Of a stretch of 39,615 nucleotides of DNA, positions 16,764-26,200 are shown in pieces. The notes under the pieces were generated by a model, which saw nothing but the letters and a program-made list of their open reading frames with translations, was not told the origin of the DNA and ran no database searches. This DNA is from Candidatus Howiella intestinavium. Its GTDB lineage: Bacteria; Bacillota; Clostridia; Oscillospirales; Acutalibacteraceae. The stretch is taken from assembly GCA_904420585.1 (NCBI GenBank), contig CAJFVX010000051.1:1-39615 (forward strand), given 5' to 3'. How positions within the stretch are numbered: position 1 is the first letter of the stretch; every line of letters begins with the position of its first letter. The position numbers and the translations under genes are program-made.

Positions 16764-17036
16764 TTACTTCGTAGTCTTGGATCCGGCGTGTCCCCGGAAG
16801 GTACGGGTGGGGGCGAACTCGCCCAGTTTGTGGCCAACCATATCCTCCGTCACATAAACGGGCACATGCTTGCGGCCGTCGTGCACCGCGAAGGTATGTC
16901 CGACGAAATCGGGGAAAATGGTGGACGCGCGGCTCCAGGTCTTAAGAACCCGCTTTTCGCCGGCTTCATTCATCTGCTGAACCCGCTTGAGCAGCACAGG
17001 CTGTACATAGGGGCCCTTCTTAACGCTTCTTCCCAT
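16764..17036 (-). CDS. rpsS: 30S ribosomal protein S19
   Basis: 90 residues from ATG 17036. S19 forms a complex with S13 in the 30S head. [32 protein letters not shown] and [15 protein letters not shown] are signatures. Confidence 0.97.
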   Translation of the reverse strand: MGRSVKKGPYVQPVLLKRVQQMNEAGEKRVLKTWSRASTIFPDFVGHTFAVHDGRKHVPVYVTEDMVGHKLGEFAPTRTFRGHAGSKTTK

Positions 17037-17057
17037 TTCTCATTCTCCTTTCGTCGA

Positions 17058-17891
17058 TTATTTCACACCGCGGCGCTTCACGATATACTTATCGGAGCGG
17101 GCGTGCTTCTTACGGGTCTTGTAGCCCAGGGCGGGTTTACCCCAGGGGGTAACAGGGCCGGGACGTCCCACGGGGGACTTGCCCTCACCACCGCCGTGGG
17201 GGTGGTCGCAGGGGTTCATAACAGAACCGCGGACGGTGGGCCGCCAGCCCATGTGGCGCTTGCGGCCGGCCTTACCGATGTTCACGTTCTCGTGCTCGGG
17301 GTTGCTGACCTGGCCCACGGTGGCCATGCAGTTCATGGGTACCTGGCGCAATTCACCGGAGGGCAGCCGCAGCAGGGCCATGCCGTTTTCCTTGGCCATC
17401 AGCTGGGCGGTGTTGCCGGCCGAACGGGCCAGCTGGGCGCCCTTGCCGGGGTACAGCTCGATGTTGTGCAGGAAGGTACCGGTGGGGATGTTGGCCAGGG
17501 GCAGGGCGTTGCCGGTCTTGATGTCGGCATCGGGGCCGCTGACGATCTTGTCGCCCACCTTCAGGCCCTGGGGAGCGATGATGTACCGCTTCTCCCCGTC
17601 CTCATACTGCACGAGGGCGATGTGGGCGGTGCGGTTGGGGTCGTACTCCAGGGTCAGGACGGTGGCGGTCACGCCATGCTTATCCCGCTTGAAGTCGATG
17701 ACCCGGTACTTCCGGCGGTTGCCGCCGCCCCGATGGCGGACGGTGATGCGGCCGTAGCTGTTGCGGCCGGCATTCTTCTTAATGGGCTCCAACAGGCTCT
17801 TCTCGGGCGCCACCTTGGACAGTTCGGAATAGTCCATCACGGTCATGCCGCGGCGGCCGGGAGTCGTGGGCTTATAACTCTTAATCGGCAT
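17058..17891 (-). CDS. rplB: 50S ribosomal protein L2
   Basis: 277 residues from ATG 17891 ([17 protein letters not shown]), the usual L2 length; the GTG four codons earlier lies too close to AGGAG. L2 is needed for subunit joining and supports the peptidyl transferase centre. The conserved [12 protein letters not shown] with its histidine near residue 229 is present. Confidence 0.97.
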   Translation of the reverse strand: MPIKSYKPTTPGRRGMTVMDYSELSKVAPEKSLLEPIKKNAGRNSYGRITVRHRGGGNRRKYRVIDFKRDKHGVTATVLTLEYDPNRTAHIALVQYEDGEKRYIIAPQGLKVGDKIVSGPDADIKTGNALPLANIPTGTFLHNIELYPGKGAQLARSAGNTAQLMAKENGMALLRLPSGELRQVPMNCMATVGQVSNPEHENVNIGKAGRKRHMGWRPTVRGSVMNPCDHPHGGGEGKSPVGRPGPVTPWGKPALGYKTRKKHARSDKYIVKRRGVK

Positions 17892-17985
17892 TTCAGGTTT
17901 CACACTCCTATTTTGGCTTAGCGGGAGGTCTCACGCCTCCCATACATTGCCGGAAATGATGCTGCATTTCCTTGTCAGAAGGGGC
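17892..17985 (-). promoter_or_regulatory. Structured spacer between rplW and rplB
   Basis: This 94-base gap, much wider than its neighbours, can form on the minus strand GGAAATG-n6-CATTTCC followed by GGGAGG-n7-CCTCCC just before the rplB ribosome site. It may set L2 output or be a protein-binding site; no known motif was recognised. Confidence 0.4.
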
Positions 17986-18279
17986 TTAGATGAGGCCCTC
18001 GAAGAATTCGATGGGCTTGGAATCGGCTTTCAGGGTGACGATGGCCTTCTTCCAGCTGGCGGTGTAGCCGGCGTACCGGCCCATGCGCCGCATCTGGCCC
18101 CGCATGCTGATGGTGTTGACCTTGGCGACCTCGACCTTGAAGAGCTCTTCAACGGCCCGGGCGATGTCCACCTTGGTGGCGTCGGTAGCGACTTTGAAGG
18201 TGTATTTCTTCCCCGGAATCCCGGTCATGCTCTTTTCGGTGATGACCGGCTTGAGGATGATATCCTGTGCGGCTTTCAT
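17986..18279 (-). CDS. rplW: 50S ribosomal protein L23
   Basis: 97 residues; ATG 18279 directly abuts the rplD stop. L23 is the docking site for trigger factor and SRP. DIILKPVITEKSM and MRGQMRRMGRYAGYTASWKKAIVTL are typical. Confidence 0.97.
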   Translation of the reverse strand: MKAAQDIILKPVITEKSMTGIPGKKYTFKVATDATKVDIARAVEELFKVEVAKVNTISMRGQMRRMGRYAGYTASWKKAIVTLKADSKPIEFFEGLI

Positions 18280-18903
18280 TTAAGCGTACACCTCCTCGAG
18301 TTTGGCGACAGCATCCTTTACGACTACCAGGCTGTCAGCGTTGATGATGTCGTAGGTGCTGATGGTGTTGACCTGGGCGGTCTTGACGCCCTTGATGTTG
18401 GCGGCCGACTTGACGGCCATCTGGTTGTTGTCAGCCAGAATCATCAGGGTCTTCTTGCCGGCCTTTACGGCGGCCAGCATGTCGACCACTACCTTGGTCT
18501 TGTAGCTGTCGACCTTCAGTTCGTCCAGGACGATGAGGGAGCCGTCAAGAACCTTGTCGGACAAGGCCGACTTGAGGGCCAGGCGGCGAACCTTCTTATT
18601 CAGGGTATAGCTGTAATCACGGGGCTTGGGGCCCAGGGCAATGCCGCCGTGCCGCCACTGGGGCGCGCGGGTGGAACCCTGCCGGGCATGGCCGGTCCCC
18701 TTCTGACGCCAGGGCTTCTTGCCGCCGCCGGAGACTTCCGAACGGGTCAGGGTGGACTGGGTGCCCAGCCGCTGGTTCGCCAGGTAGTTCACAACGGACA
18801 TGTGCATGACGGCTGCGTTGGGCTCAATACCAAATACGGCGTCGGACAGGGCGATTTCGCCCACATTGTTGCCGGCCATATCGAGAACTGCTACGTTAGG
18901 CAT
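18280..18903 (-). CDS. rplD: 50S ribosomal protein L4
   Basis: 207 residues from ATG 18903 with GGAG upstream. L4 has a long tunnel-lining loop, here about 45-100 with KPWRQKGTGHARQGSTRAPQWRHGG split over it. In other bacteria L4 represses its own operon through the S10 leader; the long leader found upstream of rpsJ makes this possible here. Confidence 0.97.
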   Translation of the reverse strand: MPNVAVLDMAGNNVGEIALSDAVFGIEPNAAVMHMSVVNYLANQRLGTQSTLTRSEVSGGGKKPWRQKGTGHARQGSTRAPQWRHGGIALGPKPRDYSYTLNKKVRRLALKSALSDKVLDGSLIVLDELKVDSYKTKVVVDMLAAVKAGKKTLMILADNNQMAVKSAANIKGVKTAQVNTISTYDIINADSLVVVKDAVAKLEEVYA

Positions 18904-18920
18904 ATCTTACACTCCTTCCC

Positions 18921-19553
18921 TTAGGCTTTCACGCTGTCGGCGATTACGACGATACCGCCCTTGGGGCCGGGAATGGCGCCCTTGACTGCGATAATGTTGT
19001 TCTCAGCGTCAACCTTGACTACGTCCAGGTTCTGGACGGTTACGCGCTCGGCGCCCAGATGGCCGGCCATCTTCTTGCCCTTCCAGACCCTCGAGGGAGA
19101 GGAGCAGGCGCCCATGGAGCCGCCGTGGCGGGCTACCGGGCCGGTGCCGTGGCTCATCTTCAGGCGGGCGAAGTTCCAGCGCTTGATAACGCCGGCGTAG
19201 CCCTTACCTTTGCTGGTGCCGGTCACGTCGATGCGGTCGCCCTCGGCGAAGACATCAGCCTTCAGGATGTCGCCCACGTTCAGGGCGGAGCAGTCCTCCA
19301 GGCGGAACTCCCGGAGCACCCGCTTGGGCGCTACGTCGCCCTTGGCGAAGTGGCCCTTCATGGGCTTGTTCACCCGGCTTACCTTCAGGTCGCCGAAGCC
19401 AACCTGAACCGCCTCGTAGCCGTCCTTCTCCATGGTCTTCTTCTGGGTGACCACACAGGGGCCGACCTCTACCACGGTTACGGGAACGACGTTGCCGTTC
19501 TGGTCAAAAAGCTGGGTCATGCCGAGCTTCTTGCCTACCAAACCTTTTTTCAT
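18921..19553 (-). CDS. rplC: 50S ribosomal protein L3
   Basis: 210 residues from ATG 19553 ([20 protein letters not shown]). L3 is an early assembly protein whose loop reaches the peptidyl transferase centre. [19 protein letters not shown] and [13 protein letters not shown] form the family signature. Confidence 0.97.
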   Translation of the reverse strand: MKKGLVGKKLGMTQLFDQNGNVVPVTVVEVGPCVVTQKKTMEKDGYEAVQVGFGDLKVSRVNKPMKGHFAKGDVAPKRVLREFRLEDCSALNVGDILKADVFAEGDRIDVTGTSKGKGYAGVIKRWNFARLKMSHGTGPVARHGGSMGACSSPSRVWKGKKMAGHLGAERVTVQNLDVVKVDAENNIIAVKGAIPGPKGGIVVIADSVKA

Positions 19554-19620
19554 TGTGTATCCTCCTTCTGGTTATTGGTTGACCTTGCGGCCAACTTGAC
19601 CACGTCGGTGCGGATGGAGA

Positions 19621-19932
19621 TTAGAGCTTAATCTCAATTTCCACGCCGGCGGGGAGCTCAAGACCCATCAGAGCTTCCACCGTCTTGTTGGAAGGCCTGA
19701 GGATGTCGATAAGCCGTTTGTGGGTGCGGGTTTCAAACTGTTCCCGGCTGTCCTTGTACTTGTGTACAGCGCGCAGGATGGTGACGATTTCCTTCTCGGT
19801 GGGGAGGGGGATGGGACCCGAGACGCGGGCGCCGGTGCGCTTGGCCGTCTCGACGATCTTCTCCGCCGACTGGTCCACCAGGGCGTGGTCGTAACCCTTC
19901 AGTCTGATTCTGATCTTTTCCTTCACTGCCAT
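19621..19932 (-). CDS. rpsJ: 30S ribosomal protein S10 (NusE)
   Basis: 103 residues from ATG 19932, twelve bases after AAGGAGG. S10 sits in the 30S head and acts as NusE in antitermination. [21 protein letters not shown] and the loop [13 protein letters not shown] are diagnostic. It opens the ribosomal block. Confidence 0.97.
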   Translation of the reverse strand: MAVKEKIRIRLKGYDHALVDQSAEKIVETAKRTGARVSGPIPLPTEKEIVTILRAVHKYKDSREQFETRTHKRLIDILRPSNKTVEALMGLELPAGVEIEIKL

Positions 19933-20263
19933 GATTGGGGTTCGCCTCCTTCAGATATTGGCGGGCAACGCTTAAAAACCTTCCACTGTTCCGGGTGTTT
20001 CATCCCGGTACATTAGAAAACCGGATAGCCAGCTTGATGGCATATCCGGGTTCGGCTAAAAGCGCCGTTGCACACGCGCGGCCTACAGGACAGGGTTTGG
20101 GCCCGTCCCGGAATACCTCCGAAGGAACCCGTTCCCTCGCTTACAGTGTGCTAAAAGTTTTTGTCGCCCGGTTTGTAAATCGGACATACTCCGCGGAAAT
20201 TCCCCGGCTCAGAGGCCGGCCACCTCCCGCATCATCGCATATCTGCGCTATTCGCGCCCAATC
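19933..20263 (-). promoter_or_regulatory. Long structured 5' leader of the S10 operon
   Basis: About 325 bases separate the promoter from rpsJ. Read on the minus strand, the leader can form CCGGC-n6-GCCGG near 20206-20221, a strong imperfect hairpin at 20052-20019 (AACCCGGATA.TGCCA against TGGC.TATCCGGTT) followed by TTTTCT, and CCGGG-n8-CCCGG at 20008-19991. The second one is terminator-like. Such a leader would suit feedback by L4 or another product, but no published motif was recognised and no convincing leader gene is seen. Confidence 0.55.
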
Positions 20264-20292
20264 ATAATACCACGAAACCCCGCGGAACACAA
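20264..20292 (-). promoter_or_regulatory. Promoter of the S10-spc-alpha block
   Basis: On the minus strand TTGTGT (20292-20287) and TATTAT (20269-20264) are 17 bases apart. It is the only good promoter seen upstream of rpsJ. Confidence 0.75.
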
Positions 20293-20473
20293 GGATTTTT
20301 TCGGAAAAACCAGCCTTTTTTCCCACTTTTAGCAAAGTTCTACGTATAGGCAGCCGGAGTGAGAATTTTCCGGTTTGATTTTATGCAGGATGCACATGGA
20401 ATCAACCGGGTACCGGGCAGCTAAAAGATACGATACCCCTTTTGGCGCCTCTTGTCAAGCCGTGTTTTATGCG
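20293..20473. other. Intergenic stretch without recognised genes
   Basis: Between the S10 promoter and the terminator of the choice-of-anchor gene nothing coding is seen. It is locally AT-rich just upstream of the -35 box (A/T runs at about 20290-20330), which may act as an UP element for the ribosomal promoter. Confidence 0.4.
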
Positions 20474-20513
20474 AAAACGCCCCGTCCCATGCTTTGCCGC
20501 ATGGGACGGGGCG
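20474..20513 (-). terminator. Terminator of the choice-of-anchor I protein gene
   Basis: A 13-bp stem GCCCCGTCCCATG/CATGGGACGGGGC (20479-20491 with 20500-20512) is followed on the minus strand by GTTTTCG. It lies 24 bases after the gene's stop. Confidence 0.85.
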
Positions 20514-20536
20514 CTTGCTTTGCACAGCCGAAGGGC

Positions 20537-23020
20537 TTAGGCCTGCTTTTTCCTGCGCAGCCGCAGGCTGGTCAGGGCCGCCGCGCCGGCCAGGACGGGG
20601 ATGGCGAACATCCACCCGCCGCCTTCCCCTGTGGGGAAATTGGCGCCGGACTGGTTATCGCCGCCGTCGGTATCCGTACCCGTCTGGCCGCCATCAGAAG
20701 GCGTCTCGGGGGTGGGTACCTCGGTGGCGCCGCCGCCCATGGTGTAGGCCGCTACGGTGCCGGATACCTCGCAGGCCGCCAGCAGCATGGGCTTGCCGGT
20801 GGGCGCATCGTTGGAGGAGATGAAGCAGAGGCCTTCGGGGGATACATCTTCCTTTATATCCTCGCTGAAGTCTCTCGTGTTGATATAGTTGACATAGGCC
20901 GCCTCGGCCGGCTGGGTTACATTATATACCATGACACCGCCGATGCGTTCCAAGGCGATGAAGGCGTACATATCATTGCCTATCTGCCCCACCGTGACGC
21001 TCTCGGCCTCCGGGCCCTTCTTGGCGCTGCGGTCGTCGATGTCGATATTGTCGTTGGAGCAGTTGAACCACGCGGGCAGGTAAGCCGCCGTTCTGGCCTC
21101 AAACTCGTTGCCGCTCTCGTACACCAGTTCCATAGTGTCCGCGTTGTAGATGGCGAAGGAGCGGCCGCCGTAGAGGTACTCCTTGCTCTCGTCCGGCAGT
21201 GTGGTGCAGGTTTTGTCCAGCACCCGCACCTCCTCCACCTGGCTGCCGTCCGAGGCGGTCAGGGTGACTTCCGCCTCGTTGAGATAATCCGTCCACTCCC
21301 GGGAGTCGCCCTCGTTGGCCGTCACCAGGTAGTTCACGCCGTCCGCCTCGTAGACGCTGATGGCGTCGGGCATGTAGACTCCCAGGGCGTCCGGGTAGGT
21401 CTTGGCCTCGTATTTTCCGTCTTCCACCAGGTCGATGGCGTTTTCTTCCAGGCTCAAATCCTTAAAGCCCATGCTCCTGACCGACACCACTTCCCCGGCC
21501 GTAAGATCCACTGCGGCGATGGCGTTGGCCTCCTGCAGGGAGACATAGGCCATGCTGTCGTCGGCGGAAACGGCGATGTATTCGGGCTCCAGGTCGGCCG
21601 CCGCCGTGTTCATCTCCCCGTTGGCCATGCCGATGAGCACCCCTTCGGCCGCAAGGGCCGCGGCGTCAAAAGCCTCGAAACCGGCGTTGATCGCGGTACC
21701 GTCGGTAAGGTTTACAATGGTAATCGAACCGGCCGGATCCACGGCGCCCTCCCCGTAGCCCTTCCGGGGTTCGCCCTCGTTGGCCGACAGCACCTTGCTG
21801 CCGTCGTGGGTAAAGGTGACCATATCCGGCTGGACGCCCGCTTCATAGGCGGCCGTCATCTCCAAATCATAGTCCAGCAGGACGATGCGGCCGGGGTCGG
21901 CGTAGTTTTCGGCCTGCAGGGCCACGGCGATGCGGTCGTTCACCGTATCCACCGCCACGCTGGTCATATCGCCGTAGGCAAAGCCCTCCACCAGGCCCCG
22001 CATATCCTTGCTGGCCTTCTGGGAAAGGCCGGTTTCGGTCACATTGAAGATATACAGCAGGCCATCCTGGCCGTTGACCACGTAGGCCTCCTTGGTGTCG
22101 GCATTGTAGGCCACGATTTCGGCCACGGCGCCGTCGGGATTGGCCTCGCCTATCTGCACGCTGTTCAGCCGCTCCAGGGTCAGGGCCGCGTTCTCCTCAA
22201 AGCTGCCGTTCCGGTAGGTTTCCGCCTGGGGGGTATCGGCCGGCTCCTGGGGCGTTTCGGGTTCTTCGGGGGTCTCGCCGGCCGCTTCCGGGGCGTGGGG
22301 AGCCTTGTCGTCCTCTACCGTGCCGCTATAGTCGATAACCTCGATATCCTGGCCGTTGTCGTCCGTATCGGCGAAACCGGCCCGGCGGACGGCCTTCTTT
22401 TTGGACTGCTCGGGGGCATAGCTGCCCTCATAGGCCGGCGGGGTCTGGGCATCCTCCCCGTCGTTGCCCTGCACGGCCAGCAGATCCACATAACCGGCCG
22501 GCCGGCTGCCCTCGCCGATGGCGCCGGTGAAGGAATCCTCCAGGGTCACGTCCTGGCTGAAGAGGGCCACAGCCACGCCCTTATTATGCAGCTGCACGTC
22601 CCACTCCTGGTTGCCGGCCGGCACCTGGTAGTCGGCGGCGGCCGGGTCGTCGATGGCGGCACAGCGCACCAGATAGTAGCCGCCGGCGGGGATGCTGCCG
22701 GTCAGCGCCAGGGAAGCCCACTCAGTCATTTCCCCGTCGGCGCTGGAGCGGTACTGCAGCTCCCAGCCGGTAAGGGAAATCGCGTCGGCGCAGGGGTTGT
22801 AGAGTTCGATAAAGCTGTGGCTGGCCGCGCCGTCGTCGCTGCCGCCGTAGACCTGGTTGACCAGCACGTGGGGCACGGTTACGTCGTAGCTGCCGTCGGC
22901 CCCATAGGGCGTGCCCGCCGGCGCGTCGGCCGCCAGGGCCCCGCCCATGGGCAGGACGGAAACGGCCATAAGGGCTGCAAGGCTGCCCGCCAGGGCTTTT
23001 TGCTTGAAGGAATTTTTCAT
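20537..23020 (-). CDS. Exported LTD / choice-of-anchor I surface protein
   Basis: 827 residues from ATG 23020 behind AAGGAGAGAG. A signal peptide (KNSFKQKALAGSLAALMAVSVLPMGGALA, cut near residue 31) is followed by a lamin-tail-like domain (about 48-175: VLVNQVYGGSDDGAASHSFIELYNP..ISLTGWELQYRS), an acidic Pro/Glu linker (about 250-275), and a seven-bladed-propeller-like 'choice-of-anchor I' region (about 280-765) with VAVDTVNDRIAVALQ, VTFTHDGSKVLSANEGEPR and VTANEGDSRE. The end is a Gly/Thr/Asp linker, NFPTGEGGG, a membrane segment and RLRRKKQA, which looks like a cell-wall anchoring tail with a degenerate sortase motif. The function is unknown; homologous tails often belong to surface proteins or extracellular phosphoesterase families. 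Confidence 0.8.
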   Translation of the reverse strand: MKNSFKQKALAGSLAALMAVSVLPMGGALAADAPAGTPYGADGSYDVTVPHVLVNQVYGGSDDGAASHSFIELYNPCADAISLTGWELQYRSSADGEMTEWASLALTGSIPAGGYYLVRCAAIDDPAAADYQVPAGNQEWDVQLHNKGVAVALFSQDVTLEDSFTGAIGEGSRPAGYVDLLAVQGNDGEDAQTPPAYEGSYAPEQSKKKAVRRAGFADTDDNGQDIEVIDYSGTVEDDKAPHAPEAAGETPEEPETPQEPADTPQAETYRNGSFEENAALTLERLNSVQIGEANPDGAVAEIVAYNADTKEAYVVNGQDGLLYIFNVTETGLSQKASKDMRGLVEGFAYGDMTSVAVDTVNDRIAVALQAENYADPGRIVLLDYDLEMTAAYEAGVQPDMVTFTHDGSKVLSANEGEPRKGYGEGAVDPAGSITIVNLTDGTAINAGFEAFDAAALAAEGVLIGMANGEMNTAAADLEPEYIAVSADDSMAYVSLQEANAIAAVDLTAGEVVSVRSMGFKDLSLEENAIDLVEDGKYEAKTYPDALGVYMPDAISVYEADGVNYLVTANEGDSREWTDYLNEAEVTLTASDGSQVEEVRVLDKTCTTLPDESKEYLYGGRSFAIYNADTMELVYESGNEFEARTAAYLPAWFNCSNDNIDIDDRSAKKGPEAESVTVGQIGNDMYAFIALERIGGVMVYNVTQPAEAAYVNYINTRDFSEDIKEDVSPEGLCFISSNDAPTGKPMLLAACEVSGTVAAYTMGGGATEVPTPETPSDGGQTGTDTDGGDNQSGANFPTGEGGGWMFAIPVLAGAAALTSLRLRRKKQA

Positions 23021-23060
23021 TGCGTCTCTCTCCTTATCATGGATAGTGGCGTTTGCTTAT

Positions 23061-23090
23061 AAGATACCATGTATGAGGATAGGCGCTCAA
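23061..23090 (-). promoter_or_regulatory. Possible promoter of the choice-of-anchor gene
   Basis: TTGAGC (23090-23085) and TATCTT (23066-23061) on the minus strand are 18 bases apart, 41 bases before the ATG. Both boxes are imperfect. Confidence 0.35.
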
Positions 23091-23150
23091 AAATAAAGCC
23101 GCTATCATAGGGCGGAAAAATCCCTGTTAAATTTCGGGGCCCCCGGGGGC

Positions 23151-23190
23151 AAAAAATGCCCGGCGCGCAAGGAGGCAGAGCGCGCCGGGC
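23151..23190 (-). terminator. Terminator of the dockerin protein gene
   Basis: GCCCGGCGCGC/GCGCGCCGGGC (23158-23168 with 23180-23190) is followed on the minus strand by ATTTTTT. It begins ten bases after the gene's stop. Confidence 0.9.
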
Positions 23191-23200
23191 TTGGTTCTGT

Positions 23201-26200
23201 TTAATTATGGCGGGCCAGGACTCTGCAGAGGGCCATTACATCGGTAATGTCAACCCTCTCATTGCCGTCCATGCTCCCTATAAGGATTTCCAGATCGGTG
23301 GGCTCCTGTCCGGCTCCATTCCGGGCCAGAACCTTGCAAAGGCTCATGACGTCCTTGATGGAAATTTCGCCGTCCTCATCCATATCCCCCTGGAGGTACA
23401 GGCTGATTTCCGCGCTGCCGCTGACCTGCGCATCCTCTCGGGAAACCGCCGTAACCGTAATCTTCCTGGCCGTCTCATCTGCCGCGATGGTCAGTTTCCC
23501 ATCCTGACCGATGGCCGTATCGACGGCGTTCTGGCCCGTTACCGACCAGTTCACGCCTTCGTCAAAGTCGCCGGTTCCCTCCACTGCGGCCTGCAGCTGC
23601 AGGCTGCCGCCCAGAAGGACGTTGGCCGCAGGCGGCGTCACCGTCACTTTTTCTATCACCGGTTTCTCAACGCCTGTACCGGGCACCGTCACCATCAGGG
23701 TGGCCGTACCTGCTTCCGACGTGCCGTCCTTGGTCACCGTGTAGGTCAGCAGAACCCGCTCGTCTGCCGCCGGCGGGGTTATGGTCCCGTCCAGGCCAAT
23801 GGTTGCCGAGCTGCTTTCGGTCAGTTCCACACGGTAGCCCTCCGGTACCGTAGGCAGGGCCAGTTTGGTCTGCCCCCTTTCCACCGTCGGCGCTTCCAGG
23901 ATATCGGCTATATCCTGGGCCGTGATGGTGGTGATGATCTTGGCATCCGCCCAGTCGGCATGGTCGTTATTTACGCCGTCGTCACTGTCCCCGGCCACCA
24001 GGCGGAGGGTTTTCGCACCGGTTATATCAACGTCCACATACTGGGCGTCGCTGTCCCGTCCCATGGTGCCGGATGTGAATTTCACCGCATCGTCTGCGTA
24101 CACCGTAAAGGTCACCGACGTCCGGCCGGAGGCCGTGGCCTCCACATCGGGGGCCACATAGCACTGGAACCGCTCACAGGCAAGACCGGATACGTCAATG
24201 ACAATCTCCGACACGGCGTGGGTGCCGATGCCCTTGGCAAACTCCCGCGTATCGTTGGCCGCCATGCGGATGCGCAGGGGGTTCCCGTCTATGGACACGT
24301 CCCGCTGGGGATCGTGCCCCTCCCAGCCGGAGGTGGCCGATACCCATTCCAAATCGCTGAGGTATACCACACCGGGCACGGCCGGCGGATCCAGGGATAC
24401 ATTGTCGATCTCGATCTTATCCAAATCGGGGGCGAATGCACCCGTGGGATTGTCGAACCGGATGGTGTTGACGCCCTTTTCCAGCCGCACGGTCATGGGC
24501 ACGGCGCTTAAGGTAGTCCAGTCCACACCGTTGCCTTCACACACCAGTTCCACCGGCTCCTGGTCGTTGACCGTCACATAAAAGCTCCGCTGGACATAGG
24601 TGTTGTAATAGACCATCATGGTATACCGGCCGGCCATATTGGCATAGACCTCCCGGAAGGTGCAGGCGCCATTGGTGTCGCCGCCCAGGCTTCCCACCTT
24701 CCAGCCCGCCGAGCAGGTGTCCGCCTCCACAGCCGAGGCCCCGTCGGTAAAGACGGCCGTTTCGGCCTCGTAGACCGTATAGGCCGGCTCGATGATCTCG
24801 GTATTGGCAAAGGTCAGGTTCTCCACATTGGCCCCTACCGATACCTTCCGCAGATAATTGTCATGGGTTATGGACTGTCCGTCCATCACCAGGTCGGTTA
24901 CATCGATGTTGGAGATGGTGCCCGGCTTGCCGTTTGCCGTCTCCCCCCTGATGATGCCCTTCAGGCCGGCCGTATCCTCGATGGTGCAGCGGGTGACCTC
25001 CACGCCGCTTACCGTGCCGATTTCGCCGTCCCGCTGCAGCGTCCAGATGACAAAGGGGGCTGCCCGGTACTGGCCGGTATCGGAGGGATTGGCCACATGG
25101 AGCTTTTCGGTGCGGATGTCGATAAACCGGATGTCCTCCCAGACGGCCGGGCCTTCGTCGTGGGATACGCTGAAGCCCCGGTAGCCCTGGATGACGTCGA
25201 TATTCTCAAATAAAATATTGGAAGCATCCGAACGGGACTGCACGCCGATTTTGCAGCCCGCACCGCCCGAGGCGTAGGCCACGCCGTTGCGGAAGGTCAC
25301 ATTCTTCAGGGGGTAGTCGGCGCTGCTGCCCTTGGCGCAGAATACGTCGTCCCCCGTGTAGCCGAAGCACCAGTCCACCAGCACATTTTCGCAGGCGCAG
25401 ATGTCATACCCGTCGCTGTGGACAAAGTCATCGTCGTTGAGCATTTTCAGGTGGGTGATGGTGATGTTTTTGGAATCGTTCAGGTTGAAGGTCCAGCCGG
25501 TGGCATCCTTGACGGTGATGCCCTCCAGGGTGATGCCGTCAGGCTGCTGGCCGTTTTCAGAAAAGGCATCAAAAATGCCCTTCCGGTAATCGTCCCAGCC
25601 CGTAGGCTTCTGCCCGGGCTTGGGCTCTACCAGCACGGTGGAATTGGCGTCGATCATGCCCCGGCCCTTGATGGCCACATTCTTGACGCCACCCTGAAAC
25701 AGGATGTTCCGCCGGCCCTGGATATTGCCCGAGCCCGAACCGTTCCACTCGTAGTCCTCCCGGTTGGAGGAGCCCCGCAGCACGGCGCCTGCGTCCAGAT
25801 AGAGGGTCACGTTGCTGTTGTTTTCCAAAAAGTCGATATAGGTGAACTGGTATACCCCTTCGGGGACGTATACCGTTCCGCCCCCCTTTGCGCCCATATC
25901 GTCCACGGCCTTCTGGAGGATTTCGGTTACGTTGGTCCCGCCGGTATTGTCCGCATTGTAGGGCGCTTTGGTGATGTCCACGACCTTCTCGCCGTCGGGA
26001 ACCGGCGCCGCCTCGGTATCCTGCGGGTCGGCCGCAATGGCCAGGTTGCGCAGCTGGCCCGAAGCCGTATGGATTTCAATCACAAGATACCGGGCCTCGC
26101 TCTGGGTCAGTGCAAAGGTCAGGGTATCCCCCTCCGCCACCGCGGCGTCATTGAGGTTATAGCTGTGGGGGCTGATGTCGTAGTCCGTAATCGCCTCACC

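Noticed and set aside
20100..20215. A 34-codon leader ORF (minus strand) in the S10 leader
   Set aside because: It starts MSDLQTGRQK but has no ribosome site, no biased codons and no matching terminator arrangement.
20375..23062. An 895-codon open frame on the plus strand opposite the choice-of-anchor gene
   Set aside because: It has no ribosome site, reads as low-complexity Gly/Val/Arg/His sequence typical of a high-GC antisense shadow, and the minus strand has a signal peptide, domains, ribosome site and terminator.
23156..24511. Long plus-strand frame opposite the dockerin protein gene
   Set aside because: It covers the terminator of the opposite gene and its product has no recognisable fold; antisense shadow.
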